Origin: Halococcus morrhuae DSM 1307
Lineage (GTDB): Archaea; Halobacteriota; Halobacteria; Halobacteriales; Halococcaceae
DNA length: 42,722 nt
Direction: 5' to 3'
NCBI RefSeq assembly: GCF_000336695.1
Contig: NZ_AOMC01000096.1
Span: forward strand, 27,958-70,679
Below are positions 8,267-16,254 of this stretch, piece after piece. A model generated the notes under the pieces. It searched no databases. It saw only the letters and a program-made list of their open reading frames with translations, and was not told where the DNA came from. Numbering within the stretch: the first letter of the stretch is position 1; the number at the start of each line of letters is the position of its first letter. The position numbers and the translations under genes are program-made.

Positions 8267-9024
8267 ACTCGTACGTCGTCGAACCGATCTCCGTAGTATT
8301 CTTGTGCGGGATGTGTCGGCTCGGTGCCCGAGAGAACGAGCCGATCGAACTTCGTCACGCTGTTTTCGTAACCCAGATGGGCGAACTCCGCGGCGCGCCG
8401 CAGGCGATGGATCGCCCCCGTTCGGTGTTCGATGCGCCGGGGGGCTCCCTCGCGAAGCGCCGTCAGCAGGTCGTCTACCCCGTCGATCGTCCGCTCGAAC
8501 GCGGTCCAGACCTCGCCGACCGTCCGCTTGCGGTGGGCGTACGAGGAGCCGAACGTCGGGAGCGAGAGTGAGGTAGTGATCGAGCGCGCGCGGCGGTCGT
8601 GATGGGCCCAGTGTTTCGGATTGTAGATCTCGACGGCGTCGACGATCTCACGATAGCGGTCGATGGCCGCGCGATCGAGACTGACGTTGAGGAATTCTGG
8701 ATGGGGAACCAGCACGACTGCGTTCTGTCGGCGGCATTCGTCCATCGCACCCGCGAGCGTGACGAAATCCGGGATCGGCTCGTCGAGTCCGAGCGCGAGG
8801 ACGTGTCGCCGGTTGCGCCACGATCCCGTGAACAGTTCGCGGCCCGGCACCACCAGCAGTTCGTCGTCGGTGTATTCGCGTGCTTTCGCGCGGATATCGG
8901 CGAGCTGAGTGAAATGCGGCGCGTAGACCAGCGCATCGAGACCGTACCGCTTGGCTCGACGGACCACGTGCTCGTCGAGAACTTTGACGTGCAGATCGAC
9001 GCGAAACGACTCGTTCGGCGTCAC
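8260..9024 (-). CDS. PHP-fold protein with altered metal-binding motifs
   Basis: Polymerase and Histidinol Phosphatase (PHP) fold protein of 254 aa. The conserved strand order is visible: VDLHVKV (usual DLHxH), GLDALVYAPHF (usual TDH), VVPGREL with the following RRHVLALG, VVLVPHPEF, VDAVEIYN, and TFGSSYAHRKRT (usual GSDAH). Several ligands are kept but the second His of motif 1 is Lys and the Asp of GSDAH is changed, so the trinuclear metal site may be incomplete. I chose GTG at 9024 because the PHP domain begins just after it and a TATA-like box lies about 26 nt upstream; an in-frame GTG at 9117 would add 31 residues. The substrate is unknown. Confidence 0.8.
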   Translation of the reverse strand: MTPNESFRVDLHVKVLDEHVVRRAKRYGLDALVYAPHFTQLADIRAKAREYTDDELLVVPGRELFTGSWRNRRHVLALGLDEPIPDFVTLAGAMDECRRQNAVVLVPHPEFLNVSLDRAAIDRYREIVDAVEIYNPKHWAHHDRRARSITTSLSLPTFGSSYAHRKRTVGEVWTAFERTIDGVDDLLTALREGAPRRIEHRTGAIHRLRRAAEFAHLGYENSVTKFDRLVLSGTEPTHPAQEYYGDRFDDVRVY

Positions 9025-9046
9025 TAATTCAAGGGGAGAATCGTTA

Positions 9047-9054
9047 GCGTATAG
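9047..9054 (-). promoter_or_regulatory. TATA-like box for the PHP-fold gene
   Basis: On the minus strand CTATACGC lies about 26 nt before the GTG at 9024. This spacing fits a leaderless haloarchaeal transcript and supports the shorter start of the PHP-like protein. Confidence 0.4.
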
Positions 9055-9175
9055 CGGTTTCCGATCGTCCGTCGGAGTTCGAAGATCAGACAGGTATATT
9101 GAAAAGGCTGTCAGCACACCTCACTATCCGTCACGGCGTTTGTGAGTTCGAGGAGCTACCATTCCTCGCTCTATT

Positions 9176-9196
9176 CAGCGCGGTGGAGCCGCGCTG
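9176..9196 (-). terminator. Perfect 8-bp hairpin after spt5
   Basis: CAGCGCGG and CCGCGCTG form an 8-bp perfect stem around the 5-nt loop TGGAG, starting 19 nt past the spt5 stop codon. A second weaker inverted repeat (GAGGA/TCCTC) follows. There is no T-run after it on the minus strand, so whether it terminates the secE-spt5 transcript or only stabilises its 3' end is open. Confidence 0.35.
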
Positions 9197-9214
9197 ACTG
9201 CTTGAGGAACGCTT

Positions 9215-9661
9215 TCAGCGCTCCTCGCTGTCCAGCACGCGGATCTGGTCGCCACGAACGGTGACGGGGATCGGGACCGTCGCTTCGTACAGCTCCACCG
9301 TCACCTGATCCTTCCCCTCGTCGATGCGCTGGACCTGTGCCTTCTCGCCCTTGAACGGGCCGGCGACGAGCTCGACGATATCGCTCTCGGCGATCCCCTC
9401 GACGTCGGGTTTCGGCGAGAGGAAGTGTTCGACCTCGGCGATCGAGGACTCGCCGGGGACGAGGTTGCGGGCGTGGGGGATCTCGTCGAGCACGCGTTCG
9501 AGGATCGCGTGATCGTCGGCCTCGACCATCACGTAGCTCGTCAGCGAGTCGGGCGCGAGCGCGGCGTGGATGTCCTCGGCCTCGCGCTCCATGATCATGT
9601 CGGCGACGGTGCGCTCCTGGCTCGCGGTCGTCTTGACGGCGTACATCCCCATCTCAGACAC
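9215..9661 (-). CDS. spt5: Transcription elongation factor Spt5
   Basis: Archaeal Spt5/NusG homologue (148 aa) that binds the RNA polymerase clamp and supports processive elongation, normally as a dimer with Spt4. Residues 5-85 form the NGN domain (MYAVKTTASQERTVADM ... TSYVMVEADDHAILERVL), and residues about 93-145 the KOW domain (ELVAGPFKGEKAQVQRIDEG). Single-KOW architecture and length are normal for archaea. The start overlaps the end of secE by 8 nt, so the pair is translationally coupled; this secE-spt5 order is conserved in archaea. ATG at 9661 is used; an internal MGMYAV start three codons on is also possible. Confidence 0.95.
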   Translation of the reverse strand: MSEMGMYAVKTTASQERTVADMIMEREAEDIHAALAPDSLTSYVMVEADDHAILERVLDEIPHARNLVPGESSIAEVEHFLSPKPDVEGIAESDIVELVAGPFKGEKAQVQRIDEGKDQVTVELYEATVPIPVTVRGDQIRVLDSEER

Positions 9662-9827
9662 CCCCCGGGAGGAAACTCATCACCGTGAAGATCAGAAATC
9701 CGACGATGCCGATGAGGAGGATGCCCGCGCCCGCGATCAGCGCGATGCGCGAAAACTCCTCCCACGATGGCGTGCTGGCGAGCTTCAACACGCGCGTGTA
9801 GCTCGAAAGGTCGTATTTGATGTCCAT
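9654..9827 (-). CDS. secE: Protein translocase subunit SecE (Sec61 gamma)
   Basis: Single-span subunit of the SecYE translocon (57 aa), which clamps SecY in the cytoplasmic membrane. A short amphipathic N-terminal region (YTRVLKLASTPSWEEFSRI) precedes one membrane helix at about residues 28-53 and ends in FLPGGV. This is the archaeal SecE/Sec61-gamma layout. Start at ATG 9827 is preferred because the longer frame from 9944 adds a cysteine-containing stretch without family similarity. It is followed by spt5 with an 8-nt overlap. The gene upstream is not ftsZ1, as in other haloarchaea, but a divergent surface-protein gene. Confidence 0.9.
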   Translation of the reverse strand: MDIKYDLSSYTRVLKLASTPSWEEFSRIALIAGAGILLIGIVGFLIFTVMSFLPGGV

Positions 9828-9850
9828 ACGGCCGGTATTCCCCGGACGAA

Positions 9851-9860
9851 TTTCTATCTT
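9851..9860 (-). promoter_or_regulatory. Possible TATA element for secE-spt5
   Basis: On the minus strand AAGATAGAAA lies about 28 nt before the secE ATG. It would give the pair its own promoter, which it needs because ftsZ1 is no longer directly upstream. The match to a TATA box is weak. Confidence 0.3.
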
Positions 9861-9963
9861 GTGACACCGACCGCCCCGCGTGACGAGAGCGAGAGATAGA
9901 TAACAGTCCCGTTGGAACCCGGTCGATGACCATGAATGTATCACAGGACGACGGAGGGATTAC

Positions 9964-11304
9964 GTGTCGAACGGCCGAGCGATAGTCGGCGTACTGCTCG
10001 TCGTCGTGGCGCTCGGGAGCACCACGGCGTCGGTCGGGATCGCCGGCGCGCAATCGACCACCAGTATCGACTCGTGTACGACGATCGACTCGCCGGGAGC
10101 GTACACGCTCACGTCGAACCTCTCGGCCGAGTCGGGCGACTGCCTCCGGATCACGGCGAGTCACGTCACCCTCGACGGGAACGGTCACGGGATCGACGGC
10201 GGCAGTTCCGGCGTCGGCATCGAGGTCGCGGGCTCCGATCGACTCTCGGACGTCACGGTTCGGGGAGTGCACACGGAGGGATTCACCCGCGGCATCCTCT
10301 TTCGGAACGTCGACAACGGAACGATTGCTGACAGCACCGCGACCGGCGCGACCGAGGGGATCACGCTGCTCTCGACCGACGACACCACCGTGACGGAGAA
10401 CACCGTTCGGGAGAACGCCCTCGGCATCGAACTCCGGAAAGCGAGCGACAACACGATCGCCGACAACACCGCGAACGACAACAAGTACGGCCTGCATATC
10501 GAGCGCGCGAGCATCGGCAATCGCTTCGTGAACGACACGGCGACGGGGAACTCGCTCTGGGATTTCTACTCCGATCGCTACGAGCCGGGCACCGATTCAC
10601 AGACCACAGTGAAAAACCTCGACATGGGAGCGGTGACGGCCGATCTCTCGGGGACGAACGTCGGCGTGCACGCGCAGGGCGAACCCGATAGCGCCCCCTC
10701 CGGCCGAACCGCCGTCGGGACGGCCGTCAGAACCACCGATTACGGTGAGGGATCGAACCTCTCGCTCTCACTTCATTACGACGACGCGAGTGGGGTGGAT
10801 GAGTCCTCGCTGGCGCTCTGGAGCAGTCCCAACGGCGACTCGTGGTCGAAACTCGACGGCTCGACGGTGAACGCCGAGGCAAACACCGTCTCGGCCGACG
10901 GCGTTCCCCATCCCGCGACGATCGAGATCTTCGGTCGCTCGGGGAACGGGACGTCGAACGCTACAGCAACCGCACCGCAGACCGCCACGGCGACGGCAGC
11001 CACCGCGACCGCGACACCGACGGCAATGCAAACCGCTACACCGACCGCAACGACAACTGCCACGCCAACGGCGACAGCCACCGCACCCACGGCGGAGAGC
11101 GCAACGTCAGGTGCGGCATCGACGACGGATTCCGAGGCGACGCCTCTCGCCGCGGAGACGACGGCCGTGGCGAACGCCAGCGAGACGAGTGCGAACGGAA
11201 CGACGACTTCGTCGACCATCGGTCCGGGATTCGGTCCCGCCGTCGGACTGCTCGCGCTGTGTGTGGCCGGTCTGCTCGCCGTTCGGTTCGGGCGGCGTCG
11301 CTGA
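9964..11304 (+). CDS. Secreted beta-helix surface protein with long Thr/Ala stalk and PGF-CTERM
   Basis: Predicted surface protein (446 aa) paralogous to the one at 7256-8266. It has a signal peptide (about residues 1-30, ending GIAGAQS), the shared opening SIDSCTTIDSPGAYTLTSNL, and NosD-type beta-helix repeats to about residue 190 (VTLDGNGHGIDGG, NTVRENALGIELRKASDN, NTIADNTANDNKYGLHIERA). A second domain of about 100 residues follows, then an unusually long Thr/Ala/Pro stalk of TAT repeats (about 325-370) and the anchor GPGFGPAVGLLALCVAGLL with RFGRRR. Start is a GTG. It lies between ftsZ1 and secE on the opposite strand, interrupting a conserved archaeal gene order. Confidence 0.88.
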   Translation: MSNGRAIVGVLLVVVALGSTTASVGIAGAQSTTSIDSCTTIDSPGAYTLTSNLSAESGDCLRITASHVTLDGNGHGIDGGSSGVGIEVAGSDRLSDVTVRGVHTEGFTRGILFRNVDNGTIADSTATGATEGITLLSTDDTTVTENTVRENALGIELRKASDNTIADNTANDNKYGLHIERASIGNRFVNDTATGNSLWDFYSDRYEPGTDSQTTVKNLDMGAVTADLSGTNVGVHAQGEPDSAPSGRTAVGTAVRTTDYGEGSNLSLSLHYDDASGVDESSLALWSSPNGDSWSKLDGSTVNAEANTVSADGVPHPATIEIFGRSGNGTSNATATAPQTATATAATATATPTAMQTATPTATTTATPTATATAPTAESATSGAASTTDSEATPLAAETTAVANASETSANGTTTSSTIGPGFGPAVGLLALCVAGLLAVRFGRRR

Positions 11305-11384
11305 ACGGTCGCTATCGACAGTAGTGTGAGACGCTTTTCGCGGAGAACAGACGACGAGAGACGGTTCCTCAGTGCGGAGTCGAG

Positions 11385-12512
11385 TTATTCGACGTAGTCG
11401 ATGTCGGAGTCGACCTGCCCGCCGGACTCGCTGGCGAGATCCGAGCGGCCGTAGATCTGCGGCGAGTCGACGCCCGTGACGACGATCATCGTCTCCATCT
11501 TCCCAGAGAAGCTCTCGTCGACCGACGCGCCCCAGATGATGCGCGCGTCGGGGTCGATCCGGTCGTAGAGCTCCTCGACGACGCCCTCGGCCTCCTCGAT
11601 CGACATGTCCGGACCGCCGACGACGTTGACGAGCGCCGAGCTGGCACCCTTGAACTCCACGTCGAGCAGGGGCGAGCGCAGCGCCGACTGGATCGAATCG
11701 CGCGCCTTGTTCTCCGAGTCGGATTCGCCGAGCCCGATCATCGCGACGCCACCGTTCTCCATGACGGTGCGAACGTCGGCGAAGTCGACGTTGACGAGGC
11801 CGGGTTTGGTGATGAGCTCGGTCATCCCCTTCACCGAGCGCATCAGCACGCGATCACAGATGGTGAAGGCGTCCTGGAGCGGGAGGTTCGGCGCGTATTC
11901 GAGCAGGCGGTCGTTCGGGACGACGATGACGGTGTCCGAGACCGCCCTGAGGCGTTCGAGCCCGGCGTCGGCGTTCGCGCGCCGGCGCTCGCCCTCCGCG
12001 GTGAAGGGAATCGTGGCGATGGCGATGGTGAGCGCACCGGCCTCCTGGGCGGCCTGTGCGACGACCGGGGCCGCGCCCGTTCCCGTCCCGCCGCCGAGGC
12101 CCGCCGTGACGAACACCATGTCCGAGCCATCGATCGTCTCGGTGATGTCGCCGATCGTCTCGCGGGCGGCCTCCTCGCCGATCTTCGGCACCGAGCCGGC
12201 ACCGCGCCCGCCGGTCTTGTCACGGCCCATCAGGATCTTCGTGTCGGCCTGCACCTGCTCGACGAGATGCTGGGCGTCCGTGTTGGCCGCGACGAGCTTC
12301 GCGCCGTGGATGCCCTCCTTCGCCATCCGCGTGACGGTGTTCGAGCCGGCCCCGCCACAGCCGATCACCGTGATCTGTGTCTTGAGCTCCTCGACGACGC
12401 CCGCGAGCTCCTCGTTGGTCATCGCTCCTGCATCGCGCTCGCCCGCTGGCCGCTCGTCCTCGTCATGGCCGTTTTCGGCCTCGTCGATGGCATCCTCGAT
12501 GATCGAATCCAT
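11385..12512 (-). CDS. ftsZ1: Cell division protein FtsZ1
   Basis: Tubulin-family GTPase (375 aa) that polymerises at mid-cell; in haloarchaea FtsZ1 organises the division site together with FtsZ2. The acidic N-terminal extension starting [13 protein letters not shown] and the C-terminal end DSDIDYVE are both FtsZ1 features. The GTP-binding motif GGGTGTG lies at residues 140-146, preceded by the N-terminal nucleotide loop [10 protein letters not shown] (51-60). The T7 loop [10 protein letters not shown] supplies the catalytic acidic residues. The gene follows the D-aminoacyl-tRNA deacylase gene by 24 nt but has its own TATA-like element overlapping the end of that gene. Confidence 0.96.
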   Translation of the reverse strand: MDSIIEDAIDEAENGHDEDERPAGERDAGAMTNEELAGVVEELKTQITVIGCGGAGSNTVTRMAKEGIHGAKLVAANTDAQHLVEQVQADTKILMGRDKTGGRGAGSVPKIGEEAARETIGDITETIDGSDMVFVTAGLGGGTGTGAAPVVAQAAQEAGALTIAIATIPFTAEGERRRANADAGLERLRAVSDTVIVVPNDRLLEYAPNLPLQDAFTICDRVLMRSVKGMTELITKPGLVNVDFADVRTVMENGGVAMIGLGESDSENKARDSIQSALRSPLLDVEFKGASSALVNVVGGPDMSIEEAEGVVEELYDRIDPDARIIWGASVDESFSGKMETMIVVTGVDSPQIYGRSDLASESGGQVDSDIDYVE

Positions 12513-12536
12513 TTGTCTTCGAGTGGCGGAGGCCGC

Positions 12537-13898
12537 CTATTTATCTTTCCCCTTTCCGCTCGCAGCGCCGTCAAGCGGAAAGCGCCGCTCGCGCCGCTCG
12601 TGGACGGCCACCGGCTCGATGGTCCGCCCGTCGACGGCCACGGGCTCGCCGTCGGCGAGTTGCCCGAACTTCGGGCCTTCGGGAACGTCAAGCGTCCGAG
12701 CCTTCGCCGGCGAGAACGCCCGCTCGTGTGCGACGATCGCCCCCTCCGCCCGCTCGACCGCATCGTATTTCTCGTCCAGGAGGGCGACGAGCGCGTCGAT
12801 GACTGCCATCCGTCCGGCGTCGTCGAGCAACGCGCGCTCGCCGAGGCGCGTGCCAGATTGGTCGGTCTCGAACGCGAACGCGTGGCGCTCGACGCTCTCG
12901 CGCACGGCTTCGGCGTCGATCCCCTCGGCTTCGGCGAGGAGCGCGCTCGGCAGCGTCCAGCACTCGGTAGCCTCGATCGACCGCTCCGCCGCGGGTGCGC
13001 CGAATCGGAGCCCGTCGTCGACGGTCGTGAGCCATCGCTCGGCGTCGGCGACGATATCGAGTGGGATTCCGGTGGTCTCGCGCAGCCACGTCTCGCTCAC
13101 GAGTTCGTAGCCCAGTTCCTCGATCGTCTCTTCGAGCGCGGGCCGCTCACCCTCGACGAGCGCGCGCTCGGCACCGCTTCGCTCGAAGGCACGGCGGATC
13201 ACGGCCTCGTCGATGGTCCCCATCGCGTCGAGCGCCCAGTCCGCGCCGATGTGGCCGACGGCCCAGTCGGTCTCGCGAACGACGCGCTCGAAGCGCGGGA
13301 CGTAGTGGCCGCCGCCGAACCCCACGATCTGGCGCTCGCGTTCGGGAGCGACCTCGCGCAGATCGAGGATGGCGCGGGCGACCGCGCGTGCGCCCTCGGG
13401 ATCGTCCCACTCCGACTCGGCACTCCCCAGTTCGACGAACAGCGACGGCGCACCGACGTCGGTGGGCCCATGGTGGGTACACTCCGTACCGACGTCGTAG
13501 TTCACGGGCGCGTAGTCGGCGAGCGCGTCGAGCACCACCGCGTGGGCGTTCGGTGCCGCTTCGGCGAATTTGCCATCCTGACCACCGGCCTCGGCGGGCC
13601 CGAAGTTACCCGTGTGGTGAGCGGTGAGGAATCGCCCGGTGTCGCCGGCGTGTTTCGAGGCGAAGACGACCAGCCGCGGGTCGGTGAACGCGTCGGCGAC
13701 GTTCACGAGGTCGAGGTGGAGTGCGTCGAACTCGCGCAGTTCGATCCCCGGTGCGCGATAGACGGTTCCCCCGCCCTCGCCGTCGGGACGGGAATCGTCC
13801 GTATCGTGCTCCCAGTCGATGCACTCGCGGAGCCGGGCGGCGATGTTCGTCGAGGCCGCGTCGGCACGGCTGACGACGATGGCGAGCGAGCCCGCCAT
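12537..13898 (-). CDS. dtdA: D-aminoacyl-tRNA deacylase (archaeal DtdA/DTD2 type)
   Basis: Hydrolyses D-amino acids mischarged on tRNA, protecting translation (453 aa). The N-terminus LAIVVSRADAASTNIA and the central motifs ASKHAGDTGRFLTAHHTGNFG and THHGPTDVGAPSLFVELGS match the archaeal/plant DTD2 family, which differs from bacterial DTD; the conserved His residues of GGGHYVPRF are also present. The C-terminal part of about 200 residues is typical of the longer haloarchaeal version. The ATG at 13898 overlaps the TGA of the upstream exchanger gene (ATGA), implying coupling. The open frame upstream of 13898 is a shadow of the exchanger. Confidence 0.9.
   Translation of the reverse strand: MAGSLAIVVSRADAASTNIAARLRECIDWEHDTDDSRPDGEGGGTVYRAPGIELREFDALHLDLVNVADAFTDPRLVVFASKHAGDTGRFLTAHHTGNFGPAEAGGQDGKFAEAAPNAHAVVLDALADYAPVNYDVGTECTHHGPTDVGAPSLFVELGSAESEWDDPEGARAVARAILDLREVAPERERQIVGFGGGHYVPRFERVVRETDWAVGHIGADWALDAMGTIDEAVIRRAFERSGAERALVEGERPALEETIEELGYELVSETWLRETTGIPLDIVADAERWLTTVDDGLRFGAPAAERSIEATECWTLPSALLAEAEGIDAEAVRESVERHAFAFETDQSGTRLGERALLDDAGRMAVIDALVALLDEKYDAVERAEGAIVAHERAFSPAKARTLDVPEGPKFGQLADGEPVAVDGRTIEPVAVHERRERRFPLDGAASGKGKDK
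12539..12546 (-). promoter_or_regulatory. TATA box for ftsZ1
   Basis: On the minus strand AGATAAAT lies about 30 nt before the ftsZ1 ATG and inside the last codons of the upstream gene. Between it and the start codon is a small GC hairpin, GGCGG-AGG-CCGCC (12525-12537). Confidence 0.5.
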
Positions 13899-15244
13899 CA
13901 GTCGGCACGCTCCGGCTGGCCGGAGCCGATCGCTTCGCGGGCGTTCGTCGCTGTACGGCCGAGCAGTTCGCGCAGGCTCTCGCGGTGGCGAACGAACAGC
14001 GCGAGGCCGAGGATGACGTAGACGACGGTGTAGCCGTGGAGGATGAGGATCGAGACCTCGTTCGCCGCCTGCGCGCTCATCGTCTGGATGACGTAGAACT
14101 CGGCGATGACCTGCGAGGCGAACAGGACGAGCAGCCCGATCGCCTCGCGGACGGAGATCTCGAAGTTCGAGAGGATGCCGATGGCGAACAGGCTCTGCGC
14201 GGCCGTGATCCAGATCTCGGCGACCTGTTTCTCGTCGATCGGTAGCCCGCCGATGTGGCCGGCGGCGATCGAGAAGACGATCGCGAGCGTCCCGATCAGC
14301 AGCGTCCACTGGTTGAGCTTCGAGGAGATGAGTGCGTTGAACCCGGCCGTCGAGCGTGCCTTGTTGACGAGATAGGCGACGACGATGAGCTCCGGGCTCT
14401 CGCTGGCCAGCGGCGCGAGCCACTGGATCATGAAGAACTCGGGGACGCCGTACTGGAGCCCCAGCCGTTCGAGCCCCGTCGCAAAGGGATGGACGGCGAT
14501 GTAGATGAGCACGCCGGAGAAGGCGAACAGGAAGAGCACGACCGCGATGCGAGGAACCTTCGAATATGCCTGGAAATACGCCGGCACGCCGACGTTTTCT
14601 TCCGGTTCCTCGACATCGCCACGGATGACGATAGCGATGTAGAGCACGTAGAGACCGAGGAGAACGACGGTGTCGAGAATGCCGATGGTGCCGCCGAGCG
14701 GAACGAAAAACGCGAACGCCGTCGCGGCGAGCAGAAAGACGATTTCGAGGGCGATCCCGTGATCGAGCGTGACGACATCGGCCAGGAAGCCCGAGCGGTG
14801 TTCGACGGCCTCGTCGCCGAGATGCTTGGCGCGATAGACGGTGAAGAGCGCGATGCCCGCCCAGCCGATGCCGATGAGGATGCGGTTCGCGCCGGTCATG
14901 TTGGCGATGGCGAGCTGTGCCGCCCCGCTCTGGCCGGAGCCGGCCTGCCAGGCGTAGAGGGCGTCGACGGCGTACTCGGGCGCGACCGCGAGCACCGCCA
15001 GCACGGCGATGGCGAAGGCTGTCGGGACGTCCTTTTCGGCCGTCTCGGCCGCCCACGCGAGCAGGAACGACGCCCCGAGGATGGCCGCCCCGCCGGTGAG
15101 TACGGCCATCGCCGGCGTGATGTTCGCGCCGGGCGGCTCCGGGGTGAGATGGAGGCCGTGTGAGACGAACAGCCCGAGGAACGGGACGGTCAGCAAGAGC
15201 GCCGCCGCGACGGCGACGAGCGGATGGCGTAAACGGTCGAACAT
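13898..15244 (-). CDS. Sodium/calcium exchanger family membrane protein
   Basis: Cation/Ca2+ exchanger superfamily protein (448 aa) with about ten membrane segments in two inverted halves. The two alpha repeats carry the ion-binding acidic residues: VLAVAPEYAVDAL in the first half and LASESPELIVVAY in the second. A cytoplasmic loop with DVEEPEENVG lies between the halves. It probably exchanges Na+ or H+ for Ca2+ or another cation across the cell membrane. ATG 15244 (MFDRLRH) is preferred over an in-frame start 24 nt upstream. It is translationally coupled to dtdA by an ATGA overlap and divergent from aroE. Confidence 0.87.
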   Translation of the reverse strand: MFDRLRHPLVAVAAALLLTVPFLGLFVSHGLHLTPEPPGANITPAMAVLTGGAAILGASFLLAWAAETAEKDVPTAFAIAVLAVLAVAPEYAVDALYAWQAGSGQSGAAQLAIANMTGANRILIGIGWAGIALFTVYRAKHLGDEAVEHRSGFLADVVTLDHGIALEIVFLLAATAFAFFVPLGGTIGILDTVVLLGLYVLYIAIVIRGDVEEPEENVGVPAYFQAYSKVPRIAVVLFLFAFSGVLIYIAVHPFATGLERLGLQYGVPEFFMIQWLAPLASESPELIVVAYLVNKARSTAGFNALISSKLNQWTLLIGTLAIVFSIAAGHIGGLPIDEKQVAEIWITAAQSLFAIGILSNFEISVREAIGLLVLFASQVIAEFYVIQTMSAQAANEVSILILHGYTVVYVILGLALFVRHRESLRELLGRTATNAREAIGSGQPERAD

Positions 15245-15333
15245 GGTCGAACCGAGCGAGGCACGCACCTATCTCTTTTGCTGTCGGTTGCGCGGATCGG
15301 CCCGCTTATCGCCCCGGGTCGTGATCGATACCC

Positions 15334-16155
15334 ATGCAGGTGTTCGGACTCGTCGGCTCGCCGGTCGAGCACTCGCTGTCGCCGCCGCTACACGAGGCGG
15401 CCTACCGCGAGCTGGGAATCGACGCACGGTACGTCACCTTCGAACCCGACCCGACCGATCTCGCGGCGGCCATCGAGGGCGCTCGCGCGCTCGGGATCAG
15501 GGGGCTGAACGTCACGATCCCGTTCAAACGCGACGTGCTCGACTGCTGCGAGCCGGACGAGCTCGCGGCGCGGATCGGCGCGGTCAACACGCTCGATTTC
15601 GGCGGAGAACGACTAACTGGCCACAACACCGACGCGATCGGCGTCAAGCGCGCGTTCGCCCATCACGACGTGTCGCTCTCCGGTCGGGCGGTCGTCGTCG
15701 GTGCGGGCGGGGCGGGCCGTGCGGCGGCGTTCGCGCTCGCCGACGAAGGAACGACCGTCGCGATCGCCAACCGGACCGCCGAGCGCGCCCGCGAACTCGC
15801 CGCCGAGATCGACGGCGCGACGGGCCACGGACTCGCCGAACTCGACGAGCTCCTCGCGGACGCCGACGTGCTGGTCAACGCCACGAGCGTCGGGATGGAC
15901 GAGGACGTCTCACCCGTGGCTCCAGCAGCACTACACGGTGATCTCGCCGTTCTCGACGCGGTCTATTCGCCGATCGAGACGCGATTGCTCCGTGAGGCCG
16001 CCGCTACGGGGGCGACGACGATCGACGGCGGATGGATGCTGCTCTATCAGGGCGTGGCGGCCTTCGAGCGCTGGACCGGGCGCACGGCCCCCGTAGAGAG
16101 AATGAACGAGGCACTCCGGGAACGGCTCGCGTCGGACGACGGTGGCTCGGACTGA
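15334..16155 (+). CDS. aroE: Shikimate dehydrogenase
   Basis: Reduces 3-dehydroshikimate to shikimate with NADPH (273 aa). The substrate-binding half contains [17 protein letters not shown] (8-24), [10 protein letters not shown] with catalytic Lys65, and TGHNTDAIG with catalytic Asp100. The cofactor half has the glycine-rich loop [15 protein letters not shown] at about 121-135, then [12 protein letters not shown]. The C-terminal [18 protein letters not shown] is also conserved. Length is normal. With the kinase at 22094 and the chorismate mutase at 22915 it covers several steps of aromatic amino acid synthesis, although they are not in one operon. Confidence 0.95.
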   Translation: MQVFGLVGSPVEHSLSPPLHEAAYRELGIDARYVTFEPDPTDLAAAIEGARALGIRGLNVTIPFKRDVLDCCEPDELAARIGAVNTLDFGGERLTGHNTDAIGVKRAFAHHDVSLSGRAVVVGAGGAGRAAAFALADEGTTVAIANRTAERARELAAEIDGATGHGLAELDELLADADVLVNATSVGMDEDVSPVAPAALHGDLAVLDAVYSPIETRLLREAAATGATTIDGGWMLLYQGVAAFERWTGRTAPVERMNEALRERLASDDGGSD

Positions 16156-16222
16156 CGACTGAAGAGCTGTCGAACCGCCAACGTGACCGGCATCGTCCCT
16201 TTTTCGGACTTCCGTCCGACAG

Positions 16223-16230
16223 TATATTTA
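16223..16230 (+). promoter_or_regulatory. TATA box of the acidic helix-hairpin-helix gene
   Basis: TATATTTA lies about 25 nt before the ATG at 16255, which fits a leaderless transcript and supports this start over an in-frame one at 16183. Confidence 0.55.
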
Positions 16231-16254
16231 ACCCCGGGGATGGTAGGAGCGGCC

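Noticed and set aside
12525-12537. Hairpin GGCGG-AGG-CCGCC before ftsZ1 as a riboswitch
   Set aside because: A 5-bp stem in GC-rich DNA is expected by chance and no conserved riboswitch core is visible.
13899-15056. Arg/His-rich N-terminal extension of the D-aminoacyl-tRNA deacylase frame
   Set aside because: It is an out-of-frame shadow of the cation exchanger gene on the same strand; the deacylase starts at 13898.
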